NCBI GenBank assembly: GCA_963752855.1 | Contig: CAVVZX010000052.1 | Coordinates: 124,001 to 188,000, forward strand | DNA from: DATJPW01 sp963752855 | Lineage (GTDB): Bacteria > Desulfobacterota > Desulfomonilia > Desulfomonilales > Desulfomonilaceae | DNA length: 64,000 nucleotides | Direction of reading: 5' to 3' | Shown: positions 1 through 8,347 of the stretch, in pieces | Position numbering within the stretch: position 1 is the stretch's first letter | Layout of the letters: each line of letters opens with the position of its first letter | The notes under the pieces: generated by a model | Seen by the model: the letters and a program-made list of their open reading frames with translations, nothing else | Database searches by the model: none | What the model was told of the DNA's origin: nothing | Translations under genes and position numbers: made by a program

Positions 1-295
1 TGGCAAAAAAGGCGATCTACACGCTCGACGCCAAGCTTTGCAGGTAATACGGTCTAAAGAAGTGACCCGGACCCTGTTCGAAGATATCGCCCCTCGCTAT
101 GCTGAAAGAAACGGTGGATACGTGCGCGTAATCAAAAAGGGATTTCGTGCGGGTGATAACGCGGCCGTCTCGGTTGTTGAACTAGTCGAAAGAAAACCGG
201 AATCGACTAAAGGCAAAAGCGCCGGCAAAACCAAGAGTCTCAAAGAAAAAATCGTCGGCGGCTTGAAATCAAAGGGAACCGCATCGAAAGACTGA
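1..295 (+). CDS. rplQ: 50S ribosomal protein L17, 5'-truncated by the window edge
   Basis: Large-subunit ribosomal protein. The frame is open from base 2, so the true start lies outside the window. The visible part begins GKKGDLHARRQALQVIRSK and contains the family hallmark RYAERNGGYVRVIK-type segment, followed by the C-terminal beta region ending near VVELVE. A Lys/Ser-rich tail of about 35 residues follows, somewhat longer than in Escherichia coli L17. rplQ is normally the last gene of the alpha operon (rpsM-rpsK-rpsD-rpoA-rplQ), which would lie to the left. The next gene starts 29 bases downstream. Confidence 0.93.
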   Translation, partial: GKKGDLHARRQALQVIRSKEVTRTLFEDIAPRYAERNGGYVRVIKKGFRAGDNAAVSVVELVERKPESTKGKSAGKTKSLKEKIVGGLKSKGTASKD

Positions 296-324
296 AAGCG
301 CAATCGCGCCTTAAGCTGCTGTTT

Positions 325-1104
325 ATGATCCTCTTAAACGACGTTTCGTTCGCCTACCCGGGCGCAAACAATCAGGTATTCCGAAAGATCAGTCTTAAGA
401 TCGAGCCGTCTTCCACGGTGGTCGTCACCGGTCCGGACGGCTCGGGCAAAACCACTTTGGGAAAACTGATAAAAGGTCTCTTGAAGCCGAATTCCGGATC
501 AATAACCGTGGAGGATCGCCGCGTAGCCGATCCTGACGCAGTTGTGGGCTATGTTGCAGGAGATCCTCTTGAATTCCTGATCGGCTCTACAGTGGAAGAG
601 GACATGGTTTTCGGGCTCGAAATTCTTCAACTTGCCCCGCAAGACATGGAAGATCGTCTGCTCCGGTGCCTCAGTTGGGTGGGTCTGTCGGGAATGGAAA
701 AAAGATTAACTCATACTCTATCCGGGGGAGAGCTACAGAAACTCGCATTGGCCTCGGCGCTGGTCATGGAACCGCGCGTTATTGTGCTGGATGAGGCGAT
801 GTCCATGCTAGACCGACCGAGCACCCAAGCCATGCGCTCGCTTATCAATTTAACACGAACGGAGCATGCTTTAACGCTAATTGAAATGACTCACAATCCG
901 GACGATATCATGAATGCCGACAGGATTGTATTTCTACATCACCAGGAAATCGGTTTTGACGGATCCCCATCCGAATTTCTTGACACTCCATTGGGCCGCA
1001 ACTGGATATCATTAACAGACGGCCCCGCTGCGTGTTTCTTTCCAGCCCGGGTCACAAAATTACTCCCCATGAATTTTGATTCCGGAATATCGATAATTAA
1101 TTAA
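325..1104 (+). CDS. Energy-coupling factor (cobalt/biotin-type) ABC transporter ATP-binding protein
   Basis: A 259-residue ATPase that would power import by an ECF-type or related transporter at the inner membrane. Walker A is GPDGSGKTT (about residues 36-44), the signature is LSGGELQKLALAS (about 131-143) and Walker B is VIVLDEAMSML (about 151-161). The D-loop and a switch His (EMTHNPDD) follow. The layout resembles EcfA/CbiO proteins. No T component or substrate-binding subunit is adjacent, so the substrate cannot be inferred. It follows rplQ by 29 bases and could be co-transcribed with the ribosomal operon. EcfA genes often sit directly after rplQ in Firmicutes, and a single copy here is a reduced version of that arrangement. 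Confidence 0.85.
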   Translation: MILLNDVSFAYPGANNQVFRKISLKIEPSSTVVVTGPDGSGKTTLGKLIKGLLKPNSGSITVEDRRVADPDAVVGYVAGDPLEFLIGSTVEEDMVFGLEILQLAPQDMEDRLLRCLSWVGLSGMEKRLTHTLSGGELQKLALASALVMEPRVIVLDEAMSMLDRPSTQAMRSLINLTRTEHALTLIEMTHNPDDIMNADRIVFLHHQEIGFDGSPSEFLDTPLGRNWISLTDGPAACFFPARVTKLLPMNFDSGISIIN

Positions 1105-1142
1105 TCATTTAAATCTCAAGATACAATGCTATAATAAATGAG

Positions 1143-1171
1143 TTGATAATCCTCAGCTTTGAGGTTATAAA
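1143..1171 (+). promoter_or_regulatory. Predicted sigma-70 promoter for the FtsB-like gene
   Basis: TTGATA (1143-1148), a 17-base spacer, then TATAAA (1166-1171). The spacer contains the inverted repeat CCTCA/TGAGG. Predicted transcription would start near 1178, giving a leader of about 100 bases. Sequence match only. Confidence 0.5.
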
Positions 1172-1277
1172 AACTACAAAAAAGTGAGACGGCAATGGTC
1201 GCGATTTCTTCCATTGTCGAAGACGTCTAGAATTTCAGTTCAAATAGAGGTATAGTGTACTTTCTGAAGGTTGATCG

Positions 1278-1634
1278 ATGAAACTTTCGGCAAAACGCGC
1301 TGTCAGGTATGCTCAGGTTGCGATTACTATCATAGTCGCGGTTTCCGTGGGAGTGTTAATAAGCGAAAGAGGTCTCACCGAAAGGCAAAATCTTGAAGAA
1401 AAAAGAAGTTCCCTTCAGAAGGAGAATGACCGACTTATAGGTGAGATTAAATCTCTCGAGCATAAGATAACCCTTCTCCGCGATGATCCCAAGACTATTG
1501 AGAAGGTCGCAAAGCGTAAACTAGGGATGGCCCGACCTGAGGAGACGATCTACATCTTTAGTAGCCAAGATTTGCGACCCCTTGCCGAAGATAAGATAGA
1601 ATTAGGTTTAAGTACCAAGCATAACATCCCATAA
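1278..1634 (+). CDS. ftsB: Septum formation initiator (FtsB/DivIC) family protein
   Basis: A 118-residue protein with one N-terminal transmembrane helix (about residues 14-29) and a coiled coil (about 37-70, repeated Leu/Glu/Lys heptads around RQNLEEKRSSLQKENDRL). A short conserved tail, KRKLGMARPEETIY, is typical of FtsB/DivIC. Family members join FtsL and FtsQ in the divisome. The start has GAAGG upstream. It has its own predicted promoter and is separated from pilM by another promoter, so it appears monocistronic. Confidence 0.8.
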   Translation: MKLSAKRAVRYAQVAITIIVAVSVGVLISERGLTERQNLEEKRSSLQKENDRLIGEIKSLEHKITLLRDDPKTIEKVAKRKLGMARPEETIYIFSSQDLRPLAEDKIELGLSTKHNIP

Positions 1635-1648
1635 TCTTAACTTTTCTA

Positions 1649-1677
1649 TTGACAGAATGACAATTTATTTATATCAT
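1649..1677 (+). promoter_or_regulatory. Strong predicted sigma-70 promoter of the pilMNOP operon
   Basis: A consensus TTGACA (1649-1654), a 17-base spacer and TATCAT (1672-1677) lie about 50 bases before the pilM start. The stretch is AT-rich and sits directly after the FtsB-like gene. Sequence match only. Confidence 0.65.
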
Positions 1678-1724
1678 GCGTCCTGGGCGCACACATTCTC
1701 GCTGGAATGCTGAGGAAAAACGGA

Positions 1725-2777
1725 ATGGTAGTTCAGAAGATCATAGGATTAGATATAGGCTCCAGCGCTGTCAAAATGATCGAAATCGACCGCTCTAAGA
1801 AATTCACACTGGATTTCGCAGGGATTGCGCCTTTACCGGACGGCGCCGTCGTGGACAAATCCATCAAGAAACCTGACGTAATACGTAATGCTGTCAGTAC
1901 CTTATACAAGAACTCTAAAAGCGGCAGCAAGAAGGTAGTAACTTCCCTCGCCGGGAAATCCGTCATAATTAAGCAGGTTTCGATGACTTCGATGGTTGAC
2001 GCCCAACTAGAGAAACAGATTCAGATGGAGGCGGAGCCGTATATTCCTTTTGATATCAAAGACGTTAACCTGGACTGGTACATAATGGGGGAAAGGCCCG
2101 AGAGAGAAGGAACCATGGATGTGGTTCTCGTGGCCGCAAAGAAGGACTATATGGCCGAGTACCTTGATCTGATAAGCTCATTGGGTTTGACTCCGATTGT
2201 GGTGGACGTAGATCCGTTCGCGCTTGAGGTTATGTATGAGTTTTCATATCCGAATGTTCAGGAGGAAGTCGTCGCTCTGGTTAATGTGGGCGCGTCGACA
2301 ATCAATATCAATATCTTGAAATCCGGCGCCTCCCAGTACACCAGAGATCTGCCGATCGGGGGCGATTCGATCACAAGAGAAATTATGCGGCTACTGGATG
2401 TGGATTTCAACTGGGCCGAAAACGTAAAGCAAGGGGCCCGCCTGGAGGGCATAAATTCAAGAAACCTTCGGAAAATCTTTCAACGGTCGGTGGACTATTT
2501 TGTTTCGGAATTGCAGAAGATTTTTGAATTCTTTTCCACCAATGTTTCCTATGATCCGATTCAGAAGATATTCATATCGGGTGGGGCCGCTTCTACCTAC
2601 GGTCTTATCAGTACCATGGAGTCGGAACTGAACATTCCTGTTGAAATTGTGGACCCATTCCGGGGATTGAGGCCCGCGGATCAGGTGTTCGATCTGAATT
2701 ACCTCAACTATATAGGACCTTCCATGGCAGTCGCCGTCGGTCTGGCTCTCAGGGATGAAAAGGATAAGCAGGTCTAA
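1725..2777 (+). CDS. pilM: Type IV pilus assembly protein PilM
   Basis: Cytoplasmic actin-like ATPase that binds the N-terminus of PilN and links the pilus motor to the inner-membrane platform. The actin-fold phosphate-1 motif is GLDIGSSAVKMIEI near the N-terminus. The phosphate-2 motif is LVNVGASTININI (about residues 190-202) and the adenosine motif is IFISGGAAS (about 287-295). The start at 1725 is preferred over the in-frame ATG at 1707 because GAGGAA lies 7 bases upstream of it. The gene ends with TAA directly followed by the pilN ATG, so the two are tightly coupled. Confidence 0.92.
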   Translation: MVVQKIIGLDIGSSAVKMIEIDRSKKFTLDFAGIAPLPDGAVVDKSIKKPDVIRNAVSTLYKNSKSGSKKVVTSLAGKSVIIKQVSMTSMVDAQLEKQIQMEAEPYIPFDIKDVNLDWYIMGERPEREGTMDVVLVAAKKDYMAEYLDLISSLGLTPIVVDVDPFALEVMYEFSYPNVQEEVVALVNVGASTININILKSGASQYTRDLPIGGDSITREIMRLLDVDFNWAENVKQGARLEGINSRNLRKIFQRSVDYFVSELQKIFEFFSTNVSYDPIQKIFISGGAASTYGLISTMESELNIPVEIVDPFRGLRPADQVFDLNYLNYIGPSMAVAVGLALRDEKDKQV

Positions 2778-3384
2778 ATGGTCAGAATTAATCTTCTTCC
2801 CATTCGAGAAATTCTTCGCAAACGCGAGCTTAAGCAATTTGGTCTGTTTGCGGGCGCTGCCGTGGCTTCGCGCCATCGCTCTGACGATAGTCGCTTATCT
2901 TTATCTCTCGTGGACCATAAGCGCCTATCAGACAAAACAGGCAAATTTGCAGAAGGAATTGAATCAGCTCAAGCAGAAGAACAAAGAAATTGAAGATCTG
3001 AAGAACAGAATTACCAGACTGCAGAAGCAGGTTGATACCATCGAGCGTCTGACCAAGACAAGAGACACCCCTGCGCCATTCATGGCCGCGCTCTCAATGG
3101 CCATTCCTGATGAAGTTTGGGTTGCGACCATTACGAAATCCGGCAGGGGCTTTTCCCTGGATGGGACGGGCGTTGACAACACTGCTGTGGTGCATTTTGT
3201 GGAGAGACTTCAAAAGATCAGACAGGGTTTTACTGCAAAGCAACCGTTCATCGATCCCGCGAATCCCAAGGACAAGAGCTTTTTTTCTGATGTGAACCTT
3301 GTCCAGGTCCTGGCCGCGTCGGGAGCGGGCAGTGGGCCGGGACTGGGCACAATGAGTTTCAAAATCACAGGCAGCGTCAGATAA
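2778..3384 (+). CDS. pilN: Type IV pilus assembly protein PilN (one +1 frameshift in the sequence)
   Basis: Inner-membrane bitopic protein. It begins MVRINLLPIRE, the classic PilN INLLP motif that inserts into PilM. After about residue 29 the reading continues one base later (extra base near 2864-2865), giving the transmembrane segment RAIALTIVAYLYLSW. A coiled coil follows (about residues 55-95), then the periplasmic ferredoxin-like domain ending TMSFKITGSVR. Removing the extra base gives about 201 residues, normal for PilN. Neighbours pilM, pilO and pilP are in canonical order. The shift is more likely a sequence error than a mutation, since both halves are well conserved. Confidence 0.88.
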
Positions 3385-3394
3385 GGTTCTAGAT

Positions 3395-4087
3395 ATGACT
3401 CCGCAAGAGATATTTGAGAAGGTCCCAAAACTCTATAGAAAACCCATCGTCGCTGGAGTCTGCGTACTTTTATTGATAATTTTCTATTTTCTGTGGGTTT
3501 CCGATATGATGGCGCAGATTGATAAGTTGCAGGCGCAAATCGCCCGTACAGAGACAGAAATTATCAACCAAAAAAGGATCCTAGCGGACGGACCGAAATT
3601 GCTCGGGCGAATAAAGGAACTGGAGCAAAAACTACAGACCATGGTGGCTTCCTTGCCGGAACAGAAGGAAATTGAAGGACTGCTGAAGCAGATCACAGAT
3701 TTGCTAAGTGAAAGTAACCTCGTCTCAAAGAAATTTGCGCCGGGAAAGGAACAAATAAACGAGGAGCTATTCTATGCCACCATACCAATTCAGCTTAATG
3801 TTCGCGGTGACTATCAGAAACAAGGTTCTTTCTTATTGAGTTTAAACGATCTCCCCCGAATCGTGAATGTTCCGACAATAAAGCTGATAAAAGCCGGCAG
3901 CTTGTCCGGTAGAGAGGGAGATCTCGCTAAGAAACTCGATGTCGTATCGCTTGACGCTGATATCAGCGGAGTTACTTATCGCCGACTGTCTCAGGATGAG
4001 ATTAAGGCGATTTCGGCCAAAAAAGCAGCGGCGCGTCGTCCGCGCCCCCGGCCGTGCAAAAAAATAGTGAGCGGATCAGCCGCATAA
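3395..4087 (+). CDS. pilO: Type IV pilus assembly protein PilO
   Basis: Inner-membrane partner of PilN, about 230 residues. It has a transmembrane helix (about residues 19-34, IVAGVCVLLLIIFYFLW), a coiled coil (about 38-90) and a periplasmic domain (about 95-205). It starts 10 bases after pilN with AAGG upstream. The last 20 residues are unusually Arg/Pro-rich (RRPRPRP). A different frame from about 4030 reads as an Ala/Ser/Pro linker ending ...ISRIID near 4097, so the annotated C-terminus may be a frame artefact. Confidence 0.87.
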   Translation: MTPQEIFEKVPKLYRKPIVAGVCVLLLIIFYFLWVSDMMAQIDKLQAQIARTETEIINQKRILADGPKLLGRIKELEQKLQTMVASLPEQKEIEGLLKQITDLLSESNLVSKKFAPGKEQINEELFYATIPIQLNVRGDYQKQGSFLLSLNDLPRIVNVPTIKLIKAGSLSGREGDLAKKLDVVSLDADISGVTYRRLSQDEIKAISAKKAAARRPRPRPCKKIVSGSAA

Positions 4088-4108
4088 TTGATTGATTAAG
4101 GAACCCCT

Positions 4109-4823
4109 ATGCAGCGCCTGATGACTATAAATGTCTTGAAGAAAGCTTACTGCGCGGGTCTGGCCATAGGCATAATTTCCTGCTTGTCCGGCTGTCAAGA
4201 AGCCAATATGGCAATAGATTTCATTGTTGGGCGACAATCTCCGGTAATGTCCCCTACTCCCCAATTCGAGCGTCCCCCGATCATTCTCGCTGCTAGACGG
4301 ACCGCGGGTGAAAGCCCGGCGCCTGTCCCCACTGCAGCGGCTGGCCCGACGGCTCCGGAAATGACACTCCGCAGCCACCGGCCCGCCCGCTCAGGCAACT
4401 GCTCCAGCAGCCGCTCCTGCCCCACAGCAGGGGAAACGTCGCGCCCCGGGCGTTTTTCCTCCTGGCGTCGCCTCTGAACGGCCGGAAGAGAAGCGAGTGC
4501 GAGACATTTTCGCCATCGAACGAGATCCTTTCAGACCGCCCACAGAAATCTTGCCCACTGAGTGCCCTCCGTCGATGCCTCTGTGCAGGTTTGACCGGTC
4601 ACAATTGAAGCTTGTGGGAATTATTCAGGTGGGCGACGGTCAGTTCAAGGCTATGGTAGAAGATCCGGATGGCCGAGGATATTTCGTGACGTCCGGGATG
4701 CAGATCGGAGGCGCAACGGTGATCCAAGTATCCAACAGAGGGGTCACGCTCCACCTGCACAAAACTCAACAAGACGTCTTAATGCCATTGTACAGGGAAA
4801 CTCGGGAAGCTTCTGAGATGTGA
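4109..4823 (+). CDS. pilP: Type IV pilus lipoprotein PilP (one +1 frameshift in the sequence)
   Basis: Inner-membrane lipoprotein that bridges PilNO to the secretin PilQ. The signal peptide ends in the lipobox LSGCQ (Cys at about residue 30). A long Ala/Pro-rich linker follows. The frame changes by one base between about 4340 and 4390. In the new frame the linker continues (PAQATAPAAAPAPQQGKRR) into the conserved PilP domain with RDIFAIERDPFRPP (from about 4497), then KLVGIIQVGDGQFKAMVED and GYFVTSGMQIGGATV. The corrected protein is about 237 residues. pilQ normally follows but is absent here; the next gene is on the other strand. Confidence 0.85.
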
Positions 4824-4830
4824 ATTGCCC

Positions 4831-5007
4831 CTATTTGAAACAGCCGAGCTGACATGAATGTATCTTAATCTTCATCTCGTCGAGCAGCCTACCTATTTCA
4901 ATTTTTGAAGCGCCTATTTGTTCGGCGATTTCACAGGCGGCTTCACACGATATCCGATTGCCGGACTGCTTTTTCATTATCAAGTCTTTGATTTCCTTAT
5001 CGTCCAT
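4831..5007 (-). CDS. Small conserved-looking Cys protein with CQLGCF ending
   Basis: A 58-residue reading frame, MDDKEIKDLIMKKQSG..., rich in helix formers (CEAACEIAEQIGAS, then EIGRLLDEMKIKI) and ending HSCQLGCFK. A good ribosome site (AAAGGAAG) lies 7-8 bases before the ATG. The helix-turn-helix-like pattern with a C-terminal CQLGCF resembles small proteins I associate with Deltaproteobacteria, but I cannot name the family. The two Cys pairs could bind a metal or Fe-S cluster; this is inference. It converges on pilP, whose stop is 8 bases away. Confidence 0.6.
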   Translation of the reverse strand: MDDKEIKDLIMKKQSGNRISCEAACEIAEQIGASKIEIGRLLDEMKIKIHSCQLGCFK

Positions 5008-5226
5008 CTGTTTGCTTCCTTTCAGATTGTGCTATACCAATATGAGTTTAAATGGGACCTTTGGGCGGCTAGCCGGCATATGTTGGCTGTCTGAATGGTC
5101 ACCGGCATTAACCAATTTTTAAGCCTGGATTTTCAGCGCCGTGGGAATTAACATAACTCGGAGCAAATTTTCCGGCAAGGCTTGCTTTATCACTCGGCAG
5201 ATTATCCGGAGAGCCGTAGAATACAG

Positions 5227-6114
5227 ATGAACGAATTTAAGCAGATTAAATTGAGTGACAGGGATGATTTTAAGGAGTTTCTTTCGAAGGACCCGCCGGT
5301 CATTTCGGAATTGACGTTCACCAATCTTTTTATGTGGCGGCATTGTTATCACACCCTCTGGCAAACCTGGAACAACTGTCTGCTCATAATAATGCGCCCC
5401 GGCGATCAACCTCTATTCGGGTTACCACCGGTCGGGCATGGGAACAAAATTGAAGCGCTGAATTTCCTAATGGATTATTTGCGGGAGGCCTCCCCCGACG
5501 CGAGGATCTGCCGCGTGAGTGAAGATTTCATTGAGAAGTATTTGGACAAGGATCGCTATACTATAGTCGAGGATCGTGACAACAGTGACTATGTATACTT
5601 GGCGCAAGAGCTTGCGGAATTATCCGGAAACAAATTTCATAAGAAGAAGAATCATTTGAACAAGTTCTTGAAAAATTATCAATTTGAGTATCGAAGACTG
5701 GATGATGAATTAGTCGAGCGCGTTTTGCAAATGCAAGAACAATGGTGCGAGCTTAAAGATTGTCTTACAAATCCGAATCTCGTGGCGGAAGACAGAGCTG
5801 TATATGAGGCGCTGACAAATTACAACAGCCTTGGAATTACGGGCGGGGCAATCCTGATTGGTTCGAAGGTGGAAGCCTTCACTTTGGGCGAACGACTGAA
5901 TTCGGACACAGCCGTCATCCACATAGAGAAAGCGAATCCTGAGATTCCCGGCTTGTACACCGCCATTAACCGTTTTTTCTGTGAAGACGCATTGTTGGAA
6001 TTCACGTACGTCAATCGCGAGCAGGATTTAGGGGTAGAAGGTCTGAGAAAGGCCAAACAATCCTATCAGCCGCATCACATGGTAAAGAAGTTCACATTAA
6101 AACCAAAAGACTGA
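5227..6114 (+). CDS. DUF2156 (phosphatidylglycerol lysyltransferase C-terminal-like, GNAT fold) protein
   Basis: A 295-residue soluble protein related to the GNAT-fold C-terminal half of MprF/LysS-type aminoacyl transferases. Typical features are an N-terminal segment naming the fold (VISELTFTNLFMWRH), KFHKKKNHLNKFLKNY in the middle (about residues 140-155), EAFTLGERLN (about 217-226) and a C-terminal YVNREQDLGVEGLRKAKQSY. No membrane segments are present, unlike full MprF. The start at 5227 is chosen because the upstream 15 codons look non-coding. Substrate is unknown. It is probably transcribed alone. Confidence 0.78.
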   Translation: MNEFKQIKLSDRDDFKEFLSKDPPVISELTFTNLFMWRHCYHTLWQTWNNCLLIIMRPGDQPLFGLPPVGHGNKIEALNFLMDYLREASPDARICRVSEDFIEKYLDKDRYTIVEDRDNSDYVYLAQELAELSGNKFHKKKNHLNKFLKNYQFEYRRLDDELVERVLQMQEQWCELKDCLTNPNLVAEDRAVYEALTNYNSLGITGGAILIGSKVEAFTLGERLNSDTAVIHIEKANPEIPGLYTAINRFFCEDALLEFTYVNREQDLGVEGLRKAKQSYQPHHMVKKFTLKPKD

Positions 6115-6261
6115 TGACAGTCATGCTCCTACTTGAACGAAGCTCCTCGGATTGGTTTAATACTGTGAATCCCAGGAAGTAGTGGAATAGGAGCCGTTGC
6201 GCGTTCAAAGGACCTCAATTACGGGGACCCGGGAAATCCATATGCATGAATGGAGTATCAG

Positions 6262-7383
6262 ATGCTATCTCGCGATGAAATTATAGAAAAGGCCCATGAG
6301 TTGGATTTTGCAGACATAGGTTTCACGACCGCGGAACCGTTTGAATCACAAAAACAAATACTCAAGGAACGTGAGGCGGGGTACGCCTGGACCAAGGCCA
6401 CCGGACTGGATCTCATGGCGGGTACGGATCCCAAGAACATATTGCCCGAGGCGCGGACCATTATAGTGTTGCTGGAGCTATACTTCCGCAGAAGCTTTCC
6501 TCGAAATCTGGAACCGTTTTTCGGTCGGTGTTATCTGGACGACGATCGAATTACTCAGGACGGACTGGCTGTGCGTCTCAAGGCATTCCGCTCTTTCTTG
6601 AAACAGAACGGCGTCAATTCCAAAGTGCCCTTTAATATTCCTCATCGATTGGCCGCAGCGCGTGCCGGCCTGGGCACGTTCGGTAAGAACTGTCTGCTCT
6701 ATTCAAATAATGTAGCCCGACAAAGCTCTTGGGTCTTACCTGTGGCGTTCGTCGTGGACGCCGAGTATGAGCCGGGTCAGCCGACGATGGAAGTAGGCTG
6801 CCCTGACTGGTGCAAGAATGCCTGTATCGTGTCCTGTCCTACAGGTGCGCTTCGGGGTCCACGCCACATCGATCCTCAACGATGCGTGTCATATCTTACC
6901 TACCGTGGGTCAGGTCTTACCCCGCGGGAGTACCGTGCAGCCATGGGTCTGTACGTATACGGTTGCGACCGTTGTCAAAATGTGTGTCCACGAAATGCCC
7001 CTTGGCTTGCCGCGGACCTACCGGAGAATGAACGGGTCAGCAAGAAGAGCGTTGATTTTCAGTTAGAGAAGCTGCTTCACATGGACCAGTCTTATTTTGA
7101 ACAGCGAATCTGGCCTCACATGTTCTATATGCCCGTCACTGACATGTGGCGCTGGAAGATGAACGTGGCCCGATCTATGGGGAATACGCGTGACGCAAAA
7201 TACGTTCCGGAGCTGACCCGCGCCTTCGAGGAAAACGCGGACGAGCGGGTGCGGGCAATGTGCGTTTGGGCGCTAGGCCGGATAGGCGGCGCTACGGCAC
7301 GACGCGTCCTGGAATCCATCCGGCCGCTGAGCGATGGCATAATAGCTGAAGAAGTCGAGTACGCGCTTAACGCGTGTGAGTAG
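6262..7383 (+). CDS. QueG-like epoxyqueuosine reductase family Fe-S protein with C-terminal HEAT-like repeat
   Basis: A 373-residue cytosolic protein. The N-terminal half matches the cobalamin-binding DUF1730/QueG domain (HRLAAARAGLGTFGKNCLLY, about 135-155). Two ferredoxin-type Cys clusters follow, CPDWCKNACIVSCPTGA (about 181-197) and CDRCQNVCPRN (about 233-243). The C-terminal 70 residues contain a HEAT/PBS-like repeat (ERVRAMCVWALGRIGG), as in QueG. The first cluster has C-x3-C-x3-C-x3-CP spacing instead of the usual C-x2-C-x2-C-x3-CP. QueG makes queuosine in tRNA, but this could be a paralogue with another reductive role. GGAG six bases before 6262 favours that start. Confidence 0.7.
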   Translation: MLSRDEIIEKAHELDFADIGFTTAEPFESQKQILKEREAGYAWTKATGLDLMAGTDPKNILPEARTIIVLLELYFRRSFPRNLEPFFGRCYLDDDRITQDGLAVRLKAFRSFLKQNGVNSKVPFNIPHRLAAARAGLGTFGKNCLLYSNNVARQSSWVLPVAFVVDAEYEPGQPTMEVGCPDWCKNACIVSCPTGALRGPRHIDPQRCVSYLTYRGSGLTPREYRAAMGLYVYGCDRCQNVCPRNAPWLAADLPENERVSKKSVDFQLEKLLHMDQSYFEQRIWPHMFYMPVTDMWRWKMNVARSMGNTRDAKYVPELTRAFEENADERVRAMCVWALGRIGGATARRVLESIRPLSDGIIAEEVEYALNACE

Positions 7384-7405
7384 AATTAAAGAAAGCGCAG
7401 ATCGG

Positions 7406-7460
7406 AAACGCGGGAAGTCACGACACCGAGTGCTCGAACACGTCGTGACTTCCTGCGTTT
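7406..7460. terminator. Long hairpin between convergent genes (bidirectional terminator candidate)
   Basis: A 19-bp inverted repeat (arms 7406-7424 and 7442-7460, one G-T pair) with a 17-base loop lies between the convergent QueG-like gene and arsM. Its position fits a terminator that serves both strands. Confidence 0.6.
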
Positions 7461-7504
7461 CATGGGCTTGTGCCCCGGGCCTAGCCAGGAACGGTAGAAC
7501 AATG

Positions 7505-8317
7505 TTAAAGCGTCTGCCGCCCCGGCTTAACCGCTTCAATAGACGCAGAGGCAATCAACTCCTTGATGTTGCCTGCTTTAAGCCAGTCACTAATGAACTC
7601 GCCGCTCCGGTCCCTGCATCGAATCCGTATGTCCTGGAAGCCGGATTCGTGAAGCATTCCTTCAATTTCAGTAATGCTGATGGCTCCTGAAACACAGCTT
7701 GCATAAAGATCCGGATCGTTCCGAATATTTTCGGGCAAATCTCCAATAGCGACTACGTCGGAGATGGCCAGTCGGCCTCCCGGCTTCAAGACACGGAATG
7801 CCTCTCGAAAGACGCGCAACTTATCCGTGGAAAGATTTATCACGCAGTTTGAAATGATCACGTCCACGCTGCCATCCGGAGCAGGGATGTTTTCGATTTC
7901 GCCCAGTCGGAATTCCACATTCGGGTACGAATCGTTTTTCGCGAGCTCTCGCGCCTTGTCCACCATTTCCGGAGTCATATCCACGCCAATGACGTAACCG
8001 GTTGGCCCCACTTTCTTGGCTGCCAGAAAACTGTCAAATCCTGCTCCACTGCCTAGGTCCAGCACGATGTCTCCCGGTTTCAAGTTGGCCAAGGCCTGCG
8101 GATTGCCGCACCCAAGCCCCATCTCGGAGCCTGCCGGCGCTGTTTCGACATCTTGCGGAGTGTATCCCACTCGTAGCGCTGAGGAACTGTCCCGCGCAGC
8201 CGCCGGCCCTCCACAACAGCTTACGGGCCCGCACCCGCATGACGGCCCCTGTTGCGCTACTTCTCCATATCTTTTCCTCACGGATTCTCTAATTTCACCC
8301 GGCTCTAGGCCTTTCAT
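7505..8317 (-). CDS. arsM: Arsenite S-adenosylmethionine methyltransferase
   Basis: SAM-dependent enzyme that methylates As(III) in the cytosol. It is 270 residues. The SAM motif I is VLDLGSGAGFDSFLAA (about 85-100), followed by GVDMTPEMVDKAR. The three As(III)-binding cysteines of the family are recognisable as Cys70 (GLGCGNP), Cys158 (SNCVINLS) and Cys208 (ASCVSGA). An additional N-terminal Cys cluster (Cys27, 29, 34, 35) is common in ArsM. It is last in a three-gene minus-strand operon under ArsR, 30 bases after the C_GCAxxG_C_C gene, and ends at a long hairpin. Confidence 0.92.
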   Translation of the reverse strand: MKGLEPGEIRESVRKRYGEVAQQGPSCGCGPVSCCGGPAAARDSSSALRVGYTPQDVETAPAGSEMGLGCGNPQALANLKPGDIVLDLGSGAGFDSFLAAKKVGPTGYVIGVDMTPEMVDKARELAKNDSYPNVEFRLGEIENIPAPDGSVDVIISNCVINLSTDKLRVFREAFRVLKPGGRLAISDVVAIGDLPENIRNDPDLYASCVSGAISITEIEGMLHESGFQDIRIRCRDRSGEFISDWLKAGNIKELIASASIEAVKPGRQTL

Positions 8318-8347
8318 GACATGATCCTTTCAAATGAACGCTTCCAG

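Noticed and set aside
7764..8324. Plus-strand frames opposite arsM
   Set aside because: Shadow frames of the well-supported arsM gene on the other strand.
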